A DNA stretch of 38,846 nt, from positions 1 to 38,846 of the forward strand of contig JALRJD010000154.1 in assembly GCA_023255165.1 (NCBI GenBank). Direction: 5' to 3'. Shown here in pieces: positions 16,159 to 24,278 of the stretch. Made by a program: the position numbers and the translations under genes. Each line of letters begins with the position of its first letter. The first letter of the stretch is position 1. The notes beneath the pieces were generated by a model. The model did no database searches. It was not told the DNA's origin and saw only the letters and a list, made by a program, of their open reading frames with translations. This DNA comes from Porticoccaceae bacterium (lineage in GTDB: Bacteria > Pseudomonadota > Gammaproteobacteria > Pseudomonadales > Porticoccaceae).

Positions 16159-17286
16159 TTATAAGCAACAGTGGCCGATAAGTTGAGATAAAAAATGAAT
16201 TGTCGGTTGCACCCGATCCAAAGGCAGAAATTCATTTGGTTGATGAGCTACATCGATATCCCCTGGACCCAGCACCACCACGTCCATACCCAGTTCCGCA
16301 AGGTAGGGCGCCTCGGTTGCAAAAGCCACCGACTCGCCGGCATGGCCGGTCAACTTTTCGCAAAGCGTGACCATCTCAGAGTGCTCATCACTGCAAAAAG
16401 GCGGCACCAGCAACTTCTCCAGCGACCAGCTCATTTTGTCGGCCTCGGCGGTTGCGGCAATCTGGCGCTCGAGATCCGCCTGCAACTGGTTCATATCCAT
16501 GCCGGGCAGCGGGCGAATTTCGAATGCGAGAAAACAGTGGCCACAAATACGATTGGCATTGTCACCCCCGGAAATGCAGCCAAGATTTAAGGTTGGATAG
16601 TCAATCGCAAAGCCTGGGTGTTTCTGCTGCTTCATGCGATCGCGCAGAGCCATCAACTGACCGAGAATACGCTGCATCGACTCCATGGCATTGTTGCCCA
16701 ATGCCGGGTTGCTCGAGTGTCCGGAGCTACCGCGGATAGTTAGCTTCTCAATCATAATGCCCTTGTGCATTTTGACCGGACGCATATTGGTTGGCTCACC
16801 AATTACCGCTCGCCGCGCAATTGGTGCTCCGGCCGCAACCAGTGCTTTGGCGCCGCTCATCGACGATTCCTCATCGGCGGTGGCGACAATAATCAAAGGT
16901 TGTTTGAGCGCCGTTACCTTCAGCGACTTAAACGCCTCTATCGCCAGCGGGAAAAATCCTTTCATATCGCAACTGCCAAGACCGTACCAGCGGTTATCCC
17001 GTTCACTGAGTTGAAAAGGATTGCTCTGCCACAGTGACTCATCGCAGGGCACGGTATCTGTGTGACCTGCCAGCACCAAGCCGCCGGGACCACTGCCGAA
17101 GGTGGCAATCAGGTTGGCTTTGTTGTTACCCAAATCCATAATTTCGCTGCGAAAACCAAGCTCGGTCAGTGTAGTGGCGAGCAGATCTATCACTTCCCGG
17201 TTGCCGTGATCGATAGCCGGATTAATGCTGCTGATGGAGTTGCACTGAATGATGCGTGAGAGTAATTCTGTTAATTCCATGGTCAT
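16159..17286 (-). CDS. argE: Acetylornithine deacetylase
   Basis: A 375-residue M20-family metallohydrolase that removes acetate from N-acetylornithine to give ornithine. Zinc and catalytic residues are visible: H75 and D77 in LAGHTDTVP, D107 in GLGSCDMKG, E139/E140 in TADEESSMSG, and the later GEPTNM and SSGHSSNP dimerisation-domain segments. It starts at ATG 17286 (a second in-frame ATG lies at 17280). Together with argA it supports a linear acetyl pathway, in which acetate is lost by hydrolysis rather than only recycled by ArgJ; an argJ elsewhere cannot be excluded. The gene begins beside the palindrome-rich intergenic region at 17287-17741. Confidence 0.94.
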   Translation of the reverse strand: MTMELTELLSRIIQCNSISSINPAIDHGNREVIDLLATTLTELGFRSEIMDLGNNKANLIATFGSGPGGLVLAGHTDTVPCDESLWQSNPFQLSERDNRWYGLGSCDMKGFFPLAIEAFKSLKVTALKQPLIIVATADEESSMSGAKALVAAGAPIARRAVIGEPTNMRPVKMHKGIMIEKLTIRGSSGHSSNPALGNNAMESMQRILGQLMALRDRMKQQKHPGFAIDYPTLNLGCISGGDNANRICGHCFLAFEIRPLPGMDMNQLQADLERQIAATAEADKMSWSLEKLLVPPFCSDEHSEMVTLCEKLTGHAGESVAFATEAPYLAELGMDVVVLGPGDIDVAHQPNEFLPLDRVQPTIHFLSQLIGHCCL

Positions 17287-17335
17287 GCCGTTGCGGTTTA
17301 AGCCGTCGAGTTTAGCGGATTGGGTAATTTGCGCT

Positions 17336-17348
17336 ACCCCTAAGGGGT
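17336..17348. promoter_or_regulatory. Palindrome ACCCC-TAA-GGGGT upstream of argE
   Basis: A perfect 5-bp inverted repeat with a 3-base loop, followed by TTTT on the plus strand. It lies 50 bp upstream of the argE start, and no plus-strand gene ends here. It could be an operator for argE or a weak terminator against antisense transcription; the sequence does not decide, and it does not look like an ArgR box. Confidence 0.3.
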
Positions 17349-17464
17349 TTTGTGACTAAAATCTGTAGATAACGAGGAGAAGTTTGCTATCGGTCAATAA
17401 CTGGCGTCTTGCCTCTAGATCGCAGCACTTCAAAGCCACTGCGGACTTTTGCCCAAATGTGGCA

Positions 17465-17719
17465 CCGAGCATGACCGAGAGGGATCGGGACAAGGATCTG
17501 AGACCGTACGCCGCAGGGATAGCGGCGTCCGAGCGTACACGGACGATGGACAGGATGTCCAAGTGTCGCGGGAGGCATGGATGCCGGGAGCGACCGTATT
17601 TACAGCGTGTCGAAGAGACTTGTCCCGGTTCCTCGGATACTCCTCCACACCAGACCCCTCGGATACGCTCAGGGTGACAGTAAAAGATTTTACTCAGGAT
17701 AACATCCTAGATGCAGGAT
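17465..17719. repeat. Nested palindromic extragenic element (multi-stem repeat)
   Basis: An outer stem pairs CCGAG..CGGGACAAG (17475-17494) with CTTGTCCCG..CTCGG (17619-17636). Inside it are hairpins in series: CGCCGC/GCGGCG (17509-17527), GTCCG/CGGAC (17527-17544), TGGACA/TGTCCA (17547-17561) and GGCAT/ATGCC (17574-17585), the last enclosed by TCGC/GCGA with matching GGGA bulges. Further CCGAG and CTCGG copies lie at 17465 and 17658, and CTCGGATAC is directly repeated at 17632 and 17658. Two more hairpins follow: AGTAAAA/TTTTACT (17679-17694) and AGGAT/ATCCT (17696-17708). Such arrays resemble the repetitive, REP/MITE-like elements found between genes in many marine Gammaproteobacteria. Copy number elsewhere in the genome is unknown. 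Confidence 0.7.
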
Positions 17720-17741
17720 GAATCAACAACAGGAGTTACCG

Positions 17742-19547
17742 ATGAACCAGGCAATGGCGCAGGGAGCCAACGGCACACAGGGGCAGCGTAACAGCAGTCT
17801 CGATCTCGCCAAAACATTAAAGGATCTGGTCAGCGACGGCATTATCAGCCAGACCGAAGCCGACGACATTAACAGCGCCCGTTGCACCCGCGACCAAACC
17901 CAAATGCACCCACTCGAAACTGTCGCCGCCAGGCAACTGCTGCATCGAATAGAGCAAAAACCCCTCACCCTAGAGCTCCTGACAGAATGGCTGGCAGCGC
18001 GAGCCAATATAAAACTTGCCCATATCGACCCGCTGAAAATCAACGTCCCCGCCGTCACCTCAATTATGTCCTTCGCCTACGCCACCCGCTATGGCATCCT
18101 CTGCCTTAAAGTCAGTCGCGAAGCGCTGGTCGTCGCCACCATGCAACCATTCGATCGCAGTTGGGTTGAGAGCCTAGAGCAGACCTCGCGGCGACCCATT
18201 CAAATAGTGCTGGCCAATCCAGCCGATATCAAAAAATACACGGTGGAATTTTACTCCCTGGCGAGATCGGTATTTGGCGCCGGCTCATCGGCGACCACCG
18301 GTGTCGGCATCGCCAACTTCGAGCAGTTGCTCGAGGTTGGCAAGCTCAAGGATGCCGATGCCCAGGACCAGCATATCGTCAATATTGTCGACTGGTTATT
18401 GCAGTATGCCTTTGATCAGCGCGCCAGTGACATCCATCTGGAGCCACGCCGCGGCAAAGCCAAGGTGCGCTTTCGCATCGACGGGGTTCTGCATCTGGTG
18501 TATGAGCTGCCAGACAATGTAATGACAGCCATGATCAGCCGTCTGAAAATTCTCGGGCGTATGGATGTTGCCGAAAAGCGCCGCCCCCAGGACGGACGCA
18601 TTAAAACCAAAACTCCCAACGCCCGCGAGGTGGAGCTGCGCCTCTCGACCATGCCCACCGCCTTTGGTGAAAAGCTGGTGTTGCGTATCTTTGATCCGGA
18701 TGTGCTGCTGCGCAGTTTTTCCCAGTTGGGGTTGGTCGATGAAGATTACCAGCACTGGCAGTCGATGGTCGGTCGAGCCCACGGCATTGTGCTGGTGACC
18801 GGTCCGACCGGCTCTGGCAAAACCACCACGCTCTACTCCACGCTAAAACAGTTGGCGGTGGATGCGGTTAATGTCAGCACCGTTGAAGACCCGATTGAAA
18901 TGGTGGTTGAGGCGTTTAATCAGAGCCAGATTCAACCGGCCATTGAATTTGATTTTGCCGCCGGCATTCGCACCCTGATGCGTCAGGACCCGGATATTAT
19001 TATGGTTGGCGAGATCCGCGACCGCGCCACCGCCGAGATGGCTGTGCAGGCGGCGCTGACTGGTCATCTGGTGCTGTCTACCCTGCATACCAACGATGCG
19101 CCCACGGCGATCAGTCGGCTGCTCGATCTCGGCATGCCCGCGCACCTGATCAAAGCGACGCTGAATGGCGTGATGGCACAGCGACTGGTCCGCACCCTGT
19201 GCCCGGAATGCCGCAGCGAAGTGTCCTGCGACTCTGAGGCCTGGCGTGAAATGGTTGGTTTGGCAGCGGCAGATGGCCAGTCCGCACCGTCAACAGTGTT
19301 TCAGCCGGCCGGTTGTCTTGAATGTCGCAACACAGGCTATTTAGGGCGCCAGGGAATCTATGAAATTATGCCGTTGACGAATACACTGCTCACCTATATC
19401 AGTAGTGAATCCGATATTCAGAGTATTCGCCGGGCGGCCATAGCCGAGGGCATGAAAACACTGCGTATGGCTGGCGCAGAAAAAGTCGCCGCCGGTGTCA
19501 CATCCATGGAAGAGGTGCTGCGGGTAACCCCTGAACTTGGCCGTTAA
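17742..19547 (+). CDS. Stand-alone GspE/PilB-type secretion ATPase
   Basis: A 601-residue GspE/PulE-family ATPase. A divergent N-terminal domain (about 10-150) related to MshEN/T2SSE-N is followed by the ATPase core: Walker A GPTGSGKTTT at 354-363 (K360), Asp box VEDPIE, Walker B region DPDIIMVGEIRD, His box LSTLHTNDAPTAISRL, and a zinc-binding C-terminal pair CPEC (487-490) and CLEC (525-528). It would power assembly of a type II secretion pseudopilus or type IV pilus, but no partner genes (F, G, pilin) are near; relatives also stand alone near arg genes in pseudomonads. ATG 17742 is chosen over ATG 17718 because AGGAG at 17731-17735 is six bases upstream. Confidence 0.9.
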   Translation: MNQAMAQGANGTQGQRNSSLDLAKTLKDLVSDGIISQTEADDINSARCTRDQTQMHPLETVAARQLLHRIEQKPLTLELLTEWLAARANIKLAHIDPLKINVPAVTSIMSFAYATRYGILCLKVSREALVVATMQPFDRSWVESLEQTSRRPIQIVLANPADIKKYTVEFYSLARSVFGAGSSATTGVGIANFEQLLEVGKLKDADAQDQHIVNIVDWLLQYAFDQRASDIHLEPRRGKAKVRFRIDGVLHLVYELPDNVMTAMISRLKILGRMDVAEKRRPQDGRIKTKTPNAREVELRLSTMPTAFGEKLVLRIFDPDVLLRSFSQLGLVDEDYQHWQSMVGRAHGIVLVTGPTGSGKTTTLYSTLKQLAVDAVNVSTVEDPIEMVVEAFNQSQIQPAIEFDFAAGIRTLMRQDPDIIMVGEIRDRATAEMAVQAALTGHLVLSTLHTNDAPTAISRLLDLGMPAHLIKATLNGVMAQRLVRTLCPECRSEVSCDSEAWREMVGLAAADGQSAPSTVFQPAGCLECRNTGYLGRQGIYEIMPLTNTLLTYISSESDIQSIRRAAIAEGMKTLRMAGAEKVAAGVTSMEEVLRVTPELGR

Positions 19548-19564
19548 CCAACCGAGATCCATGC

Positions 19565-22495
19565 ATGTCGAAAACATTCCCGCAGCTGATTTGCGCCAGC
19601 TACCAGCGCTATTTTGAACGTTTTCAGGCCACCCACCCCGACCCTTCCTGGCTTCCCGAACGGCTTGCCGACTTCCCCGATTACCCGCTTTTTGCCGAGC
19701 ACCTGCAGCTGGTCTGGGGCTGCAGTGATTTTATTGGCCAGCAGTGCGAAACCGCGCCGGATGTCTTTCAACAGCTGGTCGACAGCGGCGACTTGCAGCG
19801 CGCCTATACCCGTGCAGATTTCCAGCGGGCTATTGATGGCAGAGTTGGCGGTGAAGTGGATGGTGCAGAAAGCGAAGAGCAATTAAGCCGGCGGCTCAGA
19901 CTTTTCCGTCGCCGCGAGCTGATACGTATTATCTGGCGCGACTTTAGCCGCCAGGCAAGCATGCCGGAAACTACCAGAGAGCTGACCTGGCTCGCCGAAG
20001 CCGCGGTCAACGCCGCGTTGGGAACACTTTTCCCACTGACCTGTCATGAACTCGGCACGCCGTTTTCCAACAGTGGTCAGGCGCAACAAATGGTGGTTAT
20101 CGCGATGGGCAAAATGGGAGCCGAAGAGCTCAATATGTCATCGGATATCGACCTTATTTTCGCTTACCCGGAGAAAGGCCAGACCCGCCGCCGCGACTCG
20201 TCAGCGGTGGGCAAAACGGTTTCCAATCAAGAATTTTTTACCCGTCTCGGACAAAAACTGATCGCCGCACTCGATCGTCAAACCGCCGACGGATTTGTCT
20301 TTCGCGTCGATATGCGCCTGCGACCCTACGGCCAGAGCGGTGCGCTGGTGATGAGTTTTGATGCACTGGAAGAGTACTACACCACCCAGGGCCGCGAGTG
20401 GGAACGCTATGCCATGGTCAAGGCGCGCGCGGTGGCGGGTGACGTTGGGGATATTGCCCGGCTGGACAAAATCCTGCGGCCCTTTACCTACCGCAAATAT
20501 CTCGACTTCGGCACCATTGACGCACTGCGCGACCTTAAGCGCACCATTAATCGCGAACTCAAGCGCAAAGGTATGCAGGACAACATCAAGCTCGGCGCCG
20601 GTGGTATTCGCGAAGTGGAATTTATCACCCAGGCCTTTCAGCTGATTCGCGGCGGGCGCAACCGCGCGCTGCAGACCCCGTCGCTGCATCAGGCACTGCA
20701 ACAGCTGGTGGTCGATGGGATTATGCCCGCCGACGAGCGTGACAAACTGTGGCAGGCCTACACCTTTTTACGCAACACCGAACACGCATTGCAGGGCATT
20801 GCCGATAAGCAGACCCAGCAGCTGCCCGCGGATGAGTTGGGCCAGCAGCGCGCCGCCGCCATTGTTGGTTGTGACAGTTGGCCGGATTTTCAGCGGCATT
20901 TGCAACAACACCGCGATGTGGTGACGGCGGCGTTTAACGAAATGTTTGCCGAGTCGGATTCCGGCTCCTCTGATCAGGCACAGGCGACCAGTGATGGCTC
21001 TGTCTGGCAACGATCGATGGAACTGCCAGAGCTGCTCGAACATTTGCGGGCAATGGGTTATCAAAGCCCACAGGTTGTCGCCGAGCAGTTGCACGGCCTC
21101 TATCAGAGCAAAGCGGTTATCGCCCTGGATCTCGAGCCGCGCCGTCGCCTCGACCAGTTAATGCCAAAAGTGGTCGCCGCCTGTGTTGGGCGTGCCGGCA
21201 GTGCCGACAACAGCACAACCCTGGCGCGGGTTGTTGATTTGATTCAGGCGGTGTTGCGTCGCAGCGCCTACCTGGCGTTGCTGACCGAAAATCCCAAAGC
21301 GTTGCAGCAGCTGGTGCAGCTCTGCGAGCGCAGCAGCTGGATCGCTGAACAACTCACCGCCTACCCGGCGTTGCTCGATGAGCTGCTCGACACGCGCACC
21401 CTCTACACCGCGCCGAATCGGGATCTGTTGCAGGATCAGTTGCGCCAGCAAACCCTGCGCCTGGCGGACGACGATCTGGAACAGCAGATGGAGGTGATTC
21501 GCTATTTTGTGCGCGCCAATACATTGCGTGTTGCGGCCTGTGATCTGACCGATGTCATTCCACTGATGCAGGTCAGTGACTACCTGACCTGGATTGCCGA
21601 AGTGGTGATTGAGCACACCGTGACGGTTGCCTGGAAATACCTCGGCGTCCAATACGGCCAGCCCGCTGGCAGTGACGAAACCGCGCCGGGTTTTGTGGTG
21701 ATCGGTTACGGCAAACTGGGTGGTCTTGAGCTGGGTTATAAATCCGATCTCGATCTGGTGTTTCTGCATCGCGGCATTCCCGGCCAGACTATGGGTGGTT
21801 TGCGCAGCATTGATAACAGCACTTTCTATGCGCGGCTGGGTCAGCGTGTGATTCATATGCTCTCAACCATGACCCCCTCTGGCGCTGCCTATGAAATCGA
21901 TATGCGGCTGCGCCCCTCAGGGAACTCCGGGTTACTGGTGTCGACTTTTAGTGCCTTTGAAAAATATCAGCGTTCGACCGCCTGGACCTGGGAACATCAG
22001 GCACTGGTTCGTGCGCGCGTGGTGGCAGGCGATAAAACCCTTGCCACAGAGTTTAATCAACTCCGTCAAAGTGTCTTGATGCAGCAACGTGACGAACAAT
22101 TATTGTGCACCGAGGTGGTGGAAATGCGCGAGAAAATGCGCAAGCACCTGGGCAGATCGACGAAAGATGGCAAATACCCACTCAAGCAGGGTGTCGGAGG
22201 TATCGTCGATATTGAATTTATGGTTCAATTTGCAGTCTTGGCTTGGTCGCACAACCATCCTGAACTTACTCGCTGGAGCGATACCATCCGTATACTGGAG
22301 TCACTGGCTCACTGCGGGTTGATATCAGAGCAACAATCCAGCCTGCTAATCGACGCCTATAAAAGATACCGTTCAGCAGGACACCGTCTACAGCTGCAAA
22401 ATCAGGTGGCAGAGGTGGACAGCTGTGAATTTATTGAGTGTCGGGAACTTGTGACCGCCCAGTGGAACACATTATTTAACAATTTTAATAATTGA
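19565..22495 (+). CDS. glnE: Bifunctional glutamine synthetase adenylyltransferase/deadenylase
   Basis: A 976-residue protein that switches glutamine synthetase off by adding AMP to a tyrosine and on again by phosphorolysis, under control of GlnB (PII). Two nucleotidyltransferase domains are visible. The N-terminal (deadenylase) half has GKMGAEELNMSSDIDLIFAY with metal acids D194 and D196, and GGIREVEFITQ. The C-terminal (adenylylase) half has GYGKLGGLELGYKSDLDLVF with D728 and D730, RLRPSGNSGLLV and GGIVDIEFMVQF. The length is close to the roughly 950-residue norm. It begins 17 bp after the lone secretion ATPase gene and is followed after 24 bp by ilvE, as in Pseudomonas. Confidence 0.97.
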   Translation: MSKTFPQLICASYQRYFERFQATHPDPSWLPERLADFPDYPLFAEHLQLVWGCSDFIGQQCETAPDVFQQLVDSGDLQRAYTRADFQRAIDGRVGGEVDGAESEEQLSRRLRLFRRRELIRIIWRDFSRQASMPETTRELTWLAEAAVNAALGTLFPLTCHELGTPFSNSGQAQQMVVIAMGKMGAEELNMSSDIDLIFAYPEKGQTRRRDSSAVGKTVSNQEFFTRLGQKLIAALDRQTADGFVFRVDMRLRPYGQSGALVMSFDALEEYYTTQGREWERYAMVKARAVAGDVGDIARLDKILRPFTYRKYLDFGTIDALRDLKRTINRELKRKGMQDNIKLGAGGIREVEFITQAFQLIRGGRNRALQTPSLHQALQQLVVDGIMPADERDKLWQAYTFLRNTEHALQGIADKQTQQLPADELGQQRAAAIVGCDSWPDFQRHLQQHRDVVTAAFNEMFAESDSGSSDQAQATSDGSVWQRSMELPELLEHLRAMGYQSPQVVAEQLHGLYQSKAVIALDLEPRRRLDQLMPKVVAACVGRAGSADNSTTLARVVDLIQAVLRRSAYLALLTENPKALQQLVQLCERSSWIAEQLTAYPALLDELLDTRTLYTAPNRDLLQDQLRQQTLRLADDDLEQQMEVIRYFVRANTLRVAACDLTDVIPLMQVSDYLTWIAEVVIEHTVTVAWKYLGVQYGQPAGSDETAPGFVVIGYGKLGGLELGYKSDLDLVFLHRGIPGQTMGGLRSIDNSTFYARLGQRVIHMLSTMTPSGAAYEIDMRLRPSGNSGLLVSTFSAFEKYQRSTAWTWEHQALVRARVVAGDKTLATEFNQLRQSVLMQQRDEQLLCTEVVEMREKMRKHLGRSTKDGKYPLKQGVGGIVDIEFMVQFAVLAWSHNHPELTRWSDTIRILESLAHCGLISEQQSSLLIDAYKRYRSAGHRLQLQNQVAEVDSCEFIECRELVTAQWNTLFNNFNN

Positions 22496-22519
22496 CGAGT
22501 TAACAAGAGGAAAAGGTCG

Positions 22520-23449
22520 ATGTCGTTTGCGGACCGCGAAGGTTTTATCTGGATGGATGGCGAGTTGGTTGATTGGCGCGATGCCAAAACCCACCTGCTA
22601 ACACACTCGCTGCACTATGGCTTGAGTGTTTTTGAGGGCGTGCGCGCCTATCACAACGACGCCTCGGGAACCTGTATCTTCCGCCTTGAAGATCACACCA
22701 GGCGCCTGTTTAACTCCGCCAAAATTTTGCAGTTGGAAGTACCTTATAGTCAGGACGTGATCAACGCCGCCCACCGCGAAGTGGTGCGGGTAAACAATCT
22801 CAAGGAAGCCTATATTCGACCACTGGTATTTTTGGGCTCCGAGGGCATGGGTCTGCGCGCTGCTGGCCTCAAGGTTCACGTCGGCATTGCGGCCTGGGAA
22901 TGGCCTTCCTATATGTCTCCGGAAGCGCTGGAGGCGGGCATTAAGGTGCGCACCTCGTCGTTCACCCGTCATCATGTCAACATCACCATGTGCAAGGCCA
23001 AGGCCAGTGGCAACTACATCAACTCGATGCTGGCGCTGCGCGAAGCACTCGACTCCGGTTGTGACGAAGCGATGATGCTCGACAACGAAGGCTATGTTGC
23101 CGAGGGCAGTGGCGAGAATTTCTTTATGGTACGCAATGGTGTGATCTACACGCCTGATCTGACTTCCTGTCTCGACGGCATTACCCGCGACACCATTTTC
23201 CGTCTCGCCGCGGATCACGGTATTGAGGTACGCGAAAAACGCATTACCCGCGATGAAGTGTATATCTGTGACGAAGCCTTTTTTACCGGCACCGCCGCGG
23301 AAGTGGTGCCTATCTGTCAGTACGACGGACGTGTGATTGGCAGTGGTGTGCGCGGCCCAATCGCGGAAAAATTGCAGGCCGCCTACTTCGATCTGGTGCG
23401 TGGCAAAAACGCAGCCCACGCCGATTGGCTGGCGCCGGTTGCCGAGTAA
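22520..23449 (+). CDS. ilvE: Branched-chain amino acid aminotransferase
   Basis: A 309-residue class IV (fold IV) PLP-dependent aminotransferase that moves the amino group from glutamate to the keto acids of valine, leucine and isoleucine. Visible motifs are HSLHYGLSVFEGVRAY (about 29-44), the PLP lysine K161 in CKAKASGNYINSMLA, EGYVAEGSGENFF, and FFTGTAAEVVPI near 255-266, which binds PLP phosphate. It completes the pathway to which ilvD in this window contributes, though the two are about 8 kb apart on opposite strands. A purine-rich ribosome binding region (AAGAGGAAAAGG) lies just upstream. D-amino-acid transaminase and ADC lyase share the fold, but length and motifs favour IlvE. Confidence 0.95.
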   Translation: MSFADREGFIWMDGELVDWRDAKTHLLTHSLHYGLSVFEGVRAYHNDASGTCIFRLEDHTRRLFNSAKILQLEVPYSQDVINAAHREVVRVNNLKEAYIRPLVFLGSEGMGLRAAGLKVHVGIAAWEWPSYMSPEALEAGIKVRTSSFTRHHVNITMCKAKASGNYINSMLALREALDSGCDEAMMLDNEGYVAEGSGENFFMVRNGVIYTPDLTSCLDGITRDTIFRLAADHGIEVREKRITRDEVYICDEAFFTGTAAEVVPICQYDGRVIGSGVRGPIAEKLQAAYFDLVRGKNAAHADWLAPVAE

Positions 23450-23474
23450 CAAAACAGTTCGGGGAATAAACGCT

Positions 23475-24224
23475 ATGAGTTCAGCGGCAGCAGACAGCTC
23501 GACAGAAGTGGTCAACGTACTCTGTATGAAGTGGGGCACCAAATATCCCGCCGATTACGTTAACCGACTCTACTCAATGGTCTCGCGCAATATGTCGAGA
23601 CCATTTCGTTTTATCTGTCTTACCGAAGATGGCGAAGGCACTCACGAAAACGTTGAAATTTTTCCGCTGCCCGAGCTCGCTATTGACCTAGCAGGCCCCG
23701 AGCGCGGCTGGAACAAGCTGGCGGTTTTTGCTGAAACCCTATACGACCTCAAAGGCAAAGTGCTGTGCCTGGATCTCGATTTAATCATCACTGGCAGCCT
23801 CGATGATCTGTTTGATTACCCGGGTGAGGTGATGATTATTAAAGACTGGATCAAAAAAGATGGCACCGGAAATTCATCGGTCTACCGCTTTGAAGTGGGT
23901 GCGCATCCGGATGTGCTCAGGGAATTTGAAAAATCTTTCCAGCAGATTAAAAAGATCCATCGCAACGAACAGGAATATCTCTCCGCCGCCCTGATGGCCA
24001 AGGGCGCACTGAAATATTGGCCCGATGAATGGTGCCGCAGTTTTAAGCGCCACTGCCTGAAACCATTCTGGTTTTTAATCGCCCGCGAAACACGGGTGCC
24101 TGAAAATGCGCGCGTAATAGTGTTTCATGGTAGGCCCGATCCCCACGAAGCTATCGCCGGTGTCAGCGGAAAATGGTATCGCCGTTTTAAACCCGCCACC
24201 TGGGTTGCGGAACACTGGGTTTAG
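23475..24224 (+). CDS. GT-A type glycosyltransferase
   Basis: A 249-residue putative glycosyltransferase. It has a Rossmann-like start (VVNVLCMKWGTKYPADYVNR), the central DxD motif LDLDLI with D100 and D102 expected to hold Mn2+ and the nucleotide sugar, and a C-terminal FHGRPDPHEAI with H218, a metal ligand in comparable GT8-like enzymes. There is no signal peptide or membrane segment, so it is cytoplasmic or membrane-associated. Sugar donor and acceptor are unknown. It begins 26 bp after ilvE and is the first gene of a surface-polysaccharide stretch that reaches waaA, so an LPS core or O-chain sugar transfer is the working inference. The start ATG at 23475 lacks a strong ribosome binding site. 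Confidence 0.75.
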   Translation: MSSAAADSSTEVVNVLCMKWGTKYPADYVNRLYSMVSRNMSRPFRFICLTEDGEGTHENVEIFPLPELAIDLAGPERGWNKLAVFAETLYDLKGKVLCLDLDLIITGSLDDLFDYPGEVMIIKDWIKKDGTGNSSVYRFEVGAHPDVLREFEKSFQQIKKIHRNEQEYLSAALMAKGALKYWPDEWCRSFKRHCLKPFWFLIARETRVPENARVIVFHGRPDPHEAIAGVSGKWYRRFKPATWVAEHWV

Positions 24225-24278
24225 TCTCGGCACTGTTAATCCGCGCCGTTATTTAGTCTGTTAAATCTGTTTCGATGA

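Larger units (their letters stand above)
17287..17741. other. 455-bp gene-free region between argE and the lone secretion ATPase
   Basis: No credible coding frame is present; short frames here lack ribosome binding sites and family features. The left third (17287-17460) should hold the argE promoter and a small palindrome at 17336-17348. The right two thirds (17465-17719) are an almost unbroken chain of palindromes, described as a separate repeat entry. The ribosome binding site of the next gene lies at 17731-17735. Confidence 0.8.

Noticed and set aside
16152..16235. 28-residue N-terminal extension of argA
   Set aside because: It overlaps the end of argE, and the conserved ArgA N-terminus begins at the ATG at 16151.
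17384..17721. Overlapping small frames of 60-97 residues in the palindrome region
   Set aside because: They are by-products of the structured repeat: no ribosome binding sites, no family resemblance, and frames on both strands of about equal length.
22598..23542. 314-residue minus-strand frame over ilvE
   Set aside because: Antisense to a clear aminotransferase gene, without a ribosome binding site or recognisable motifs.
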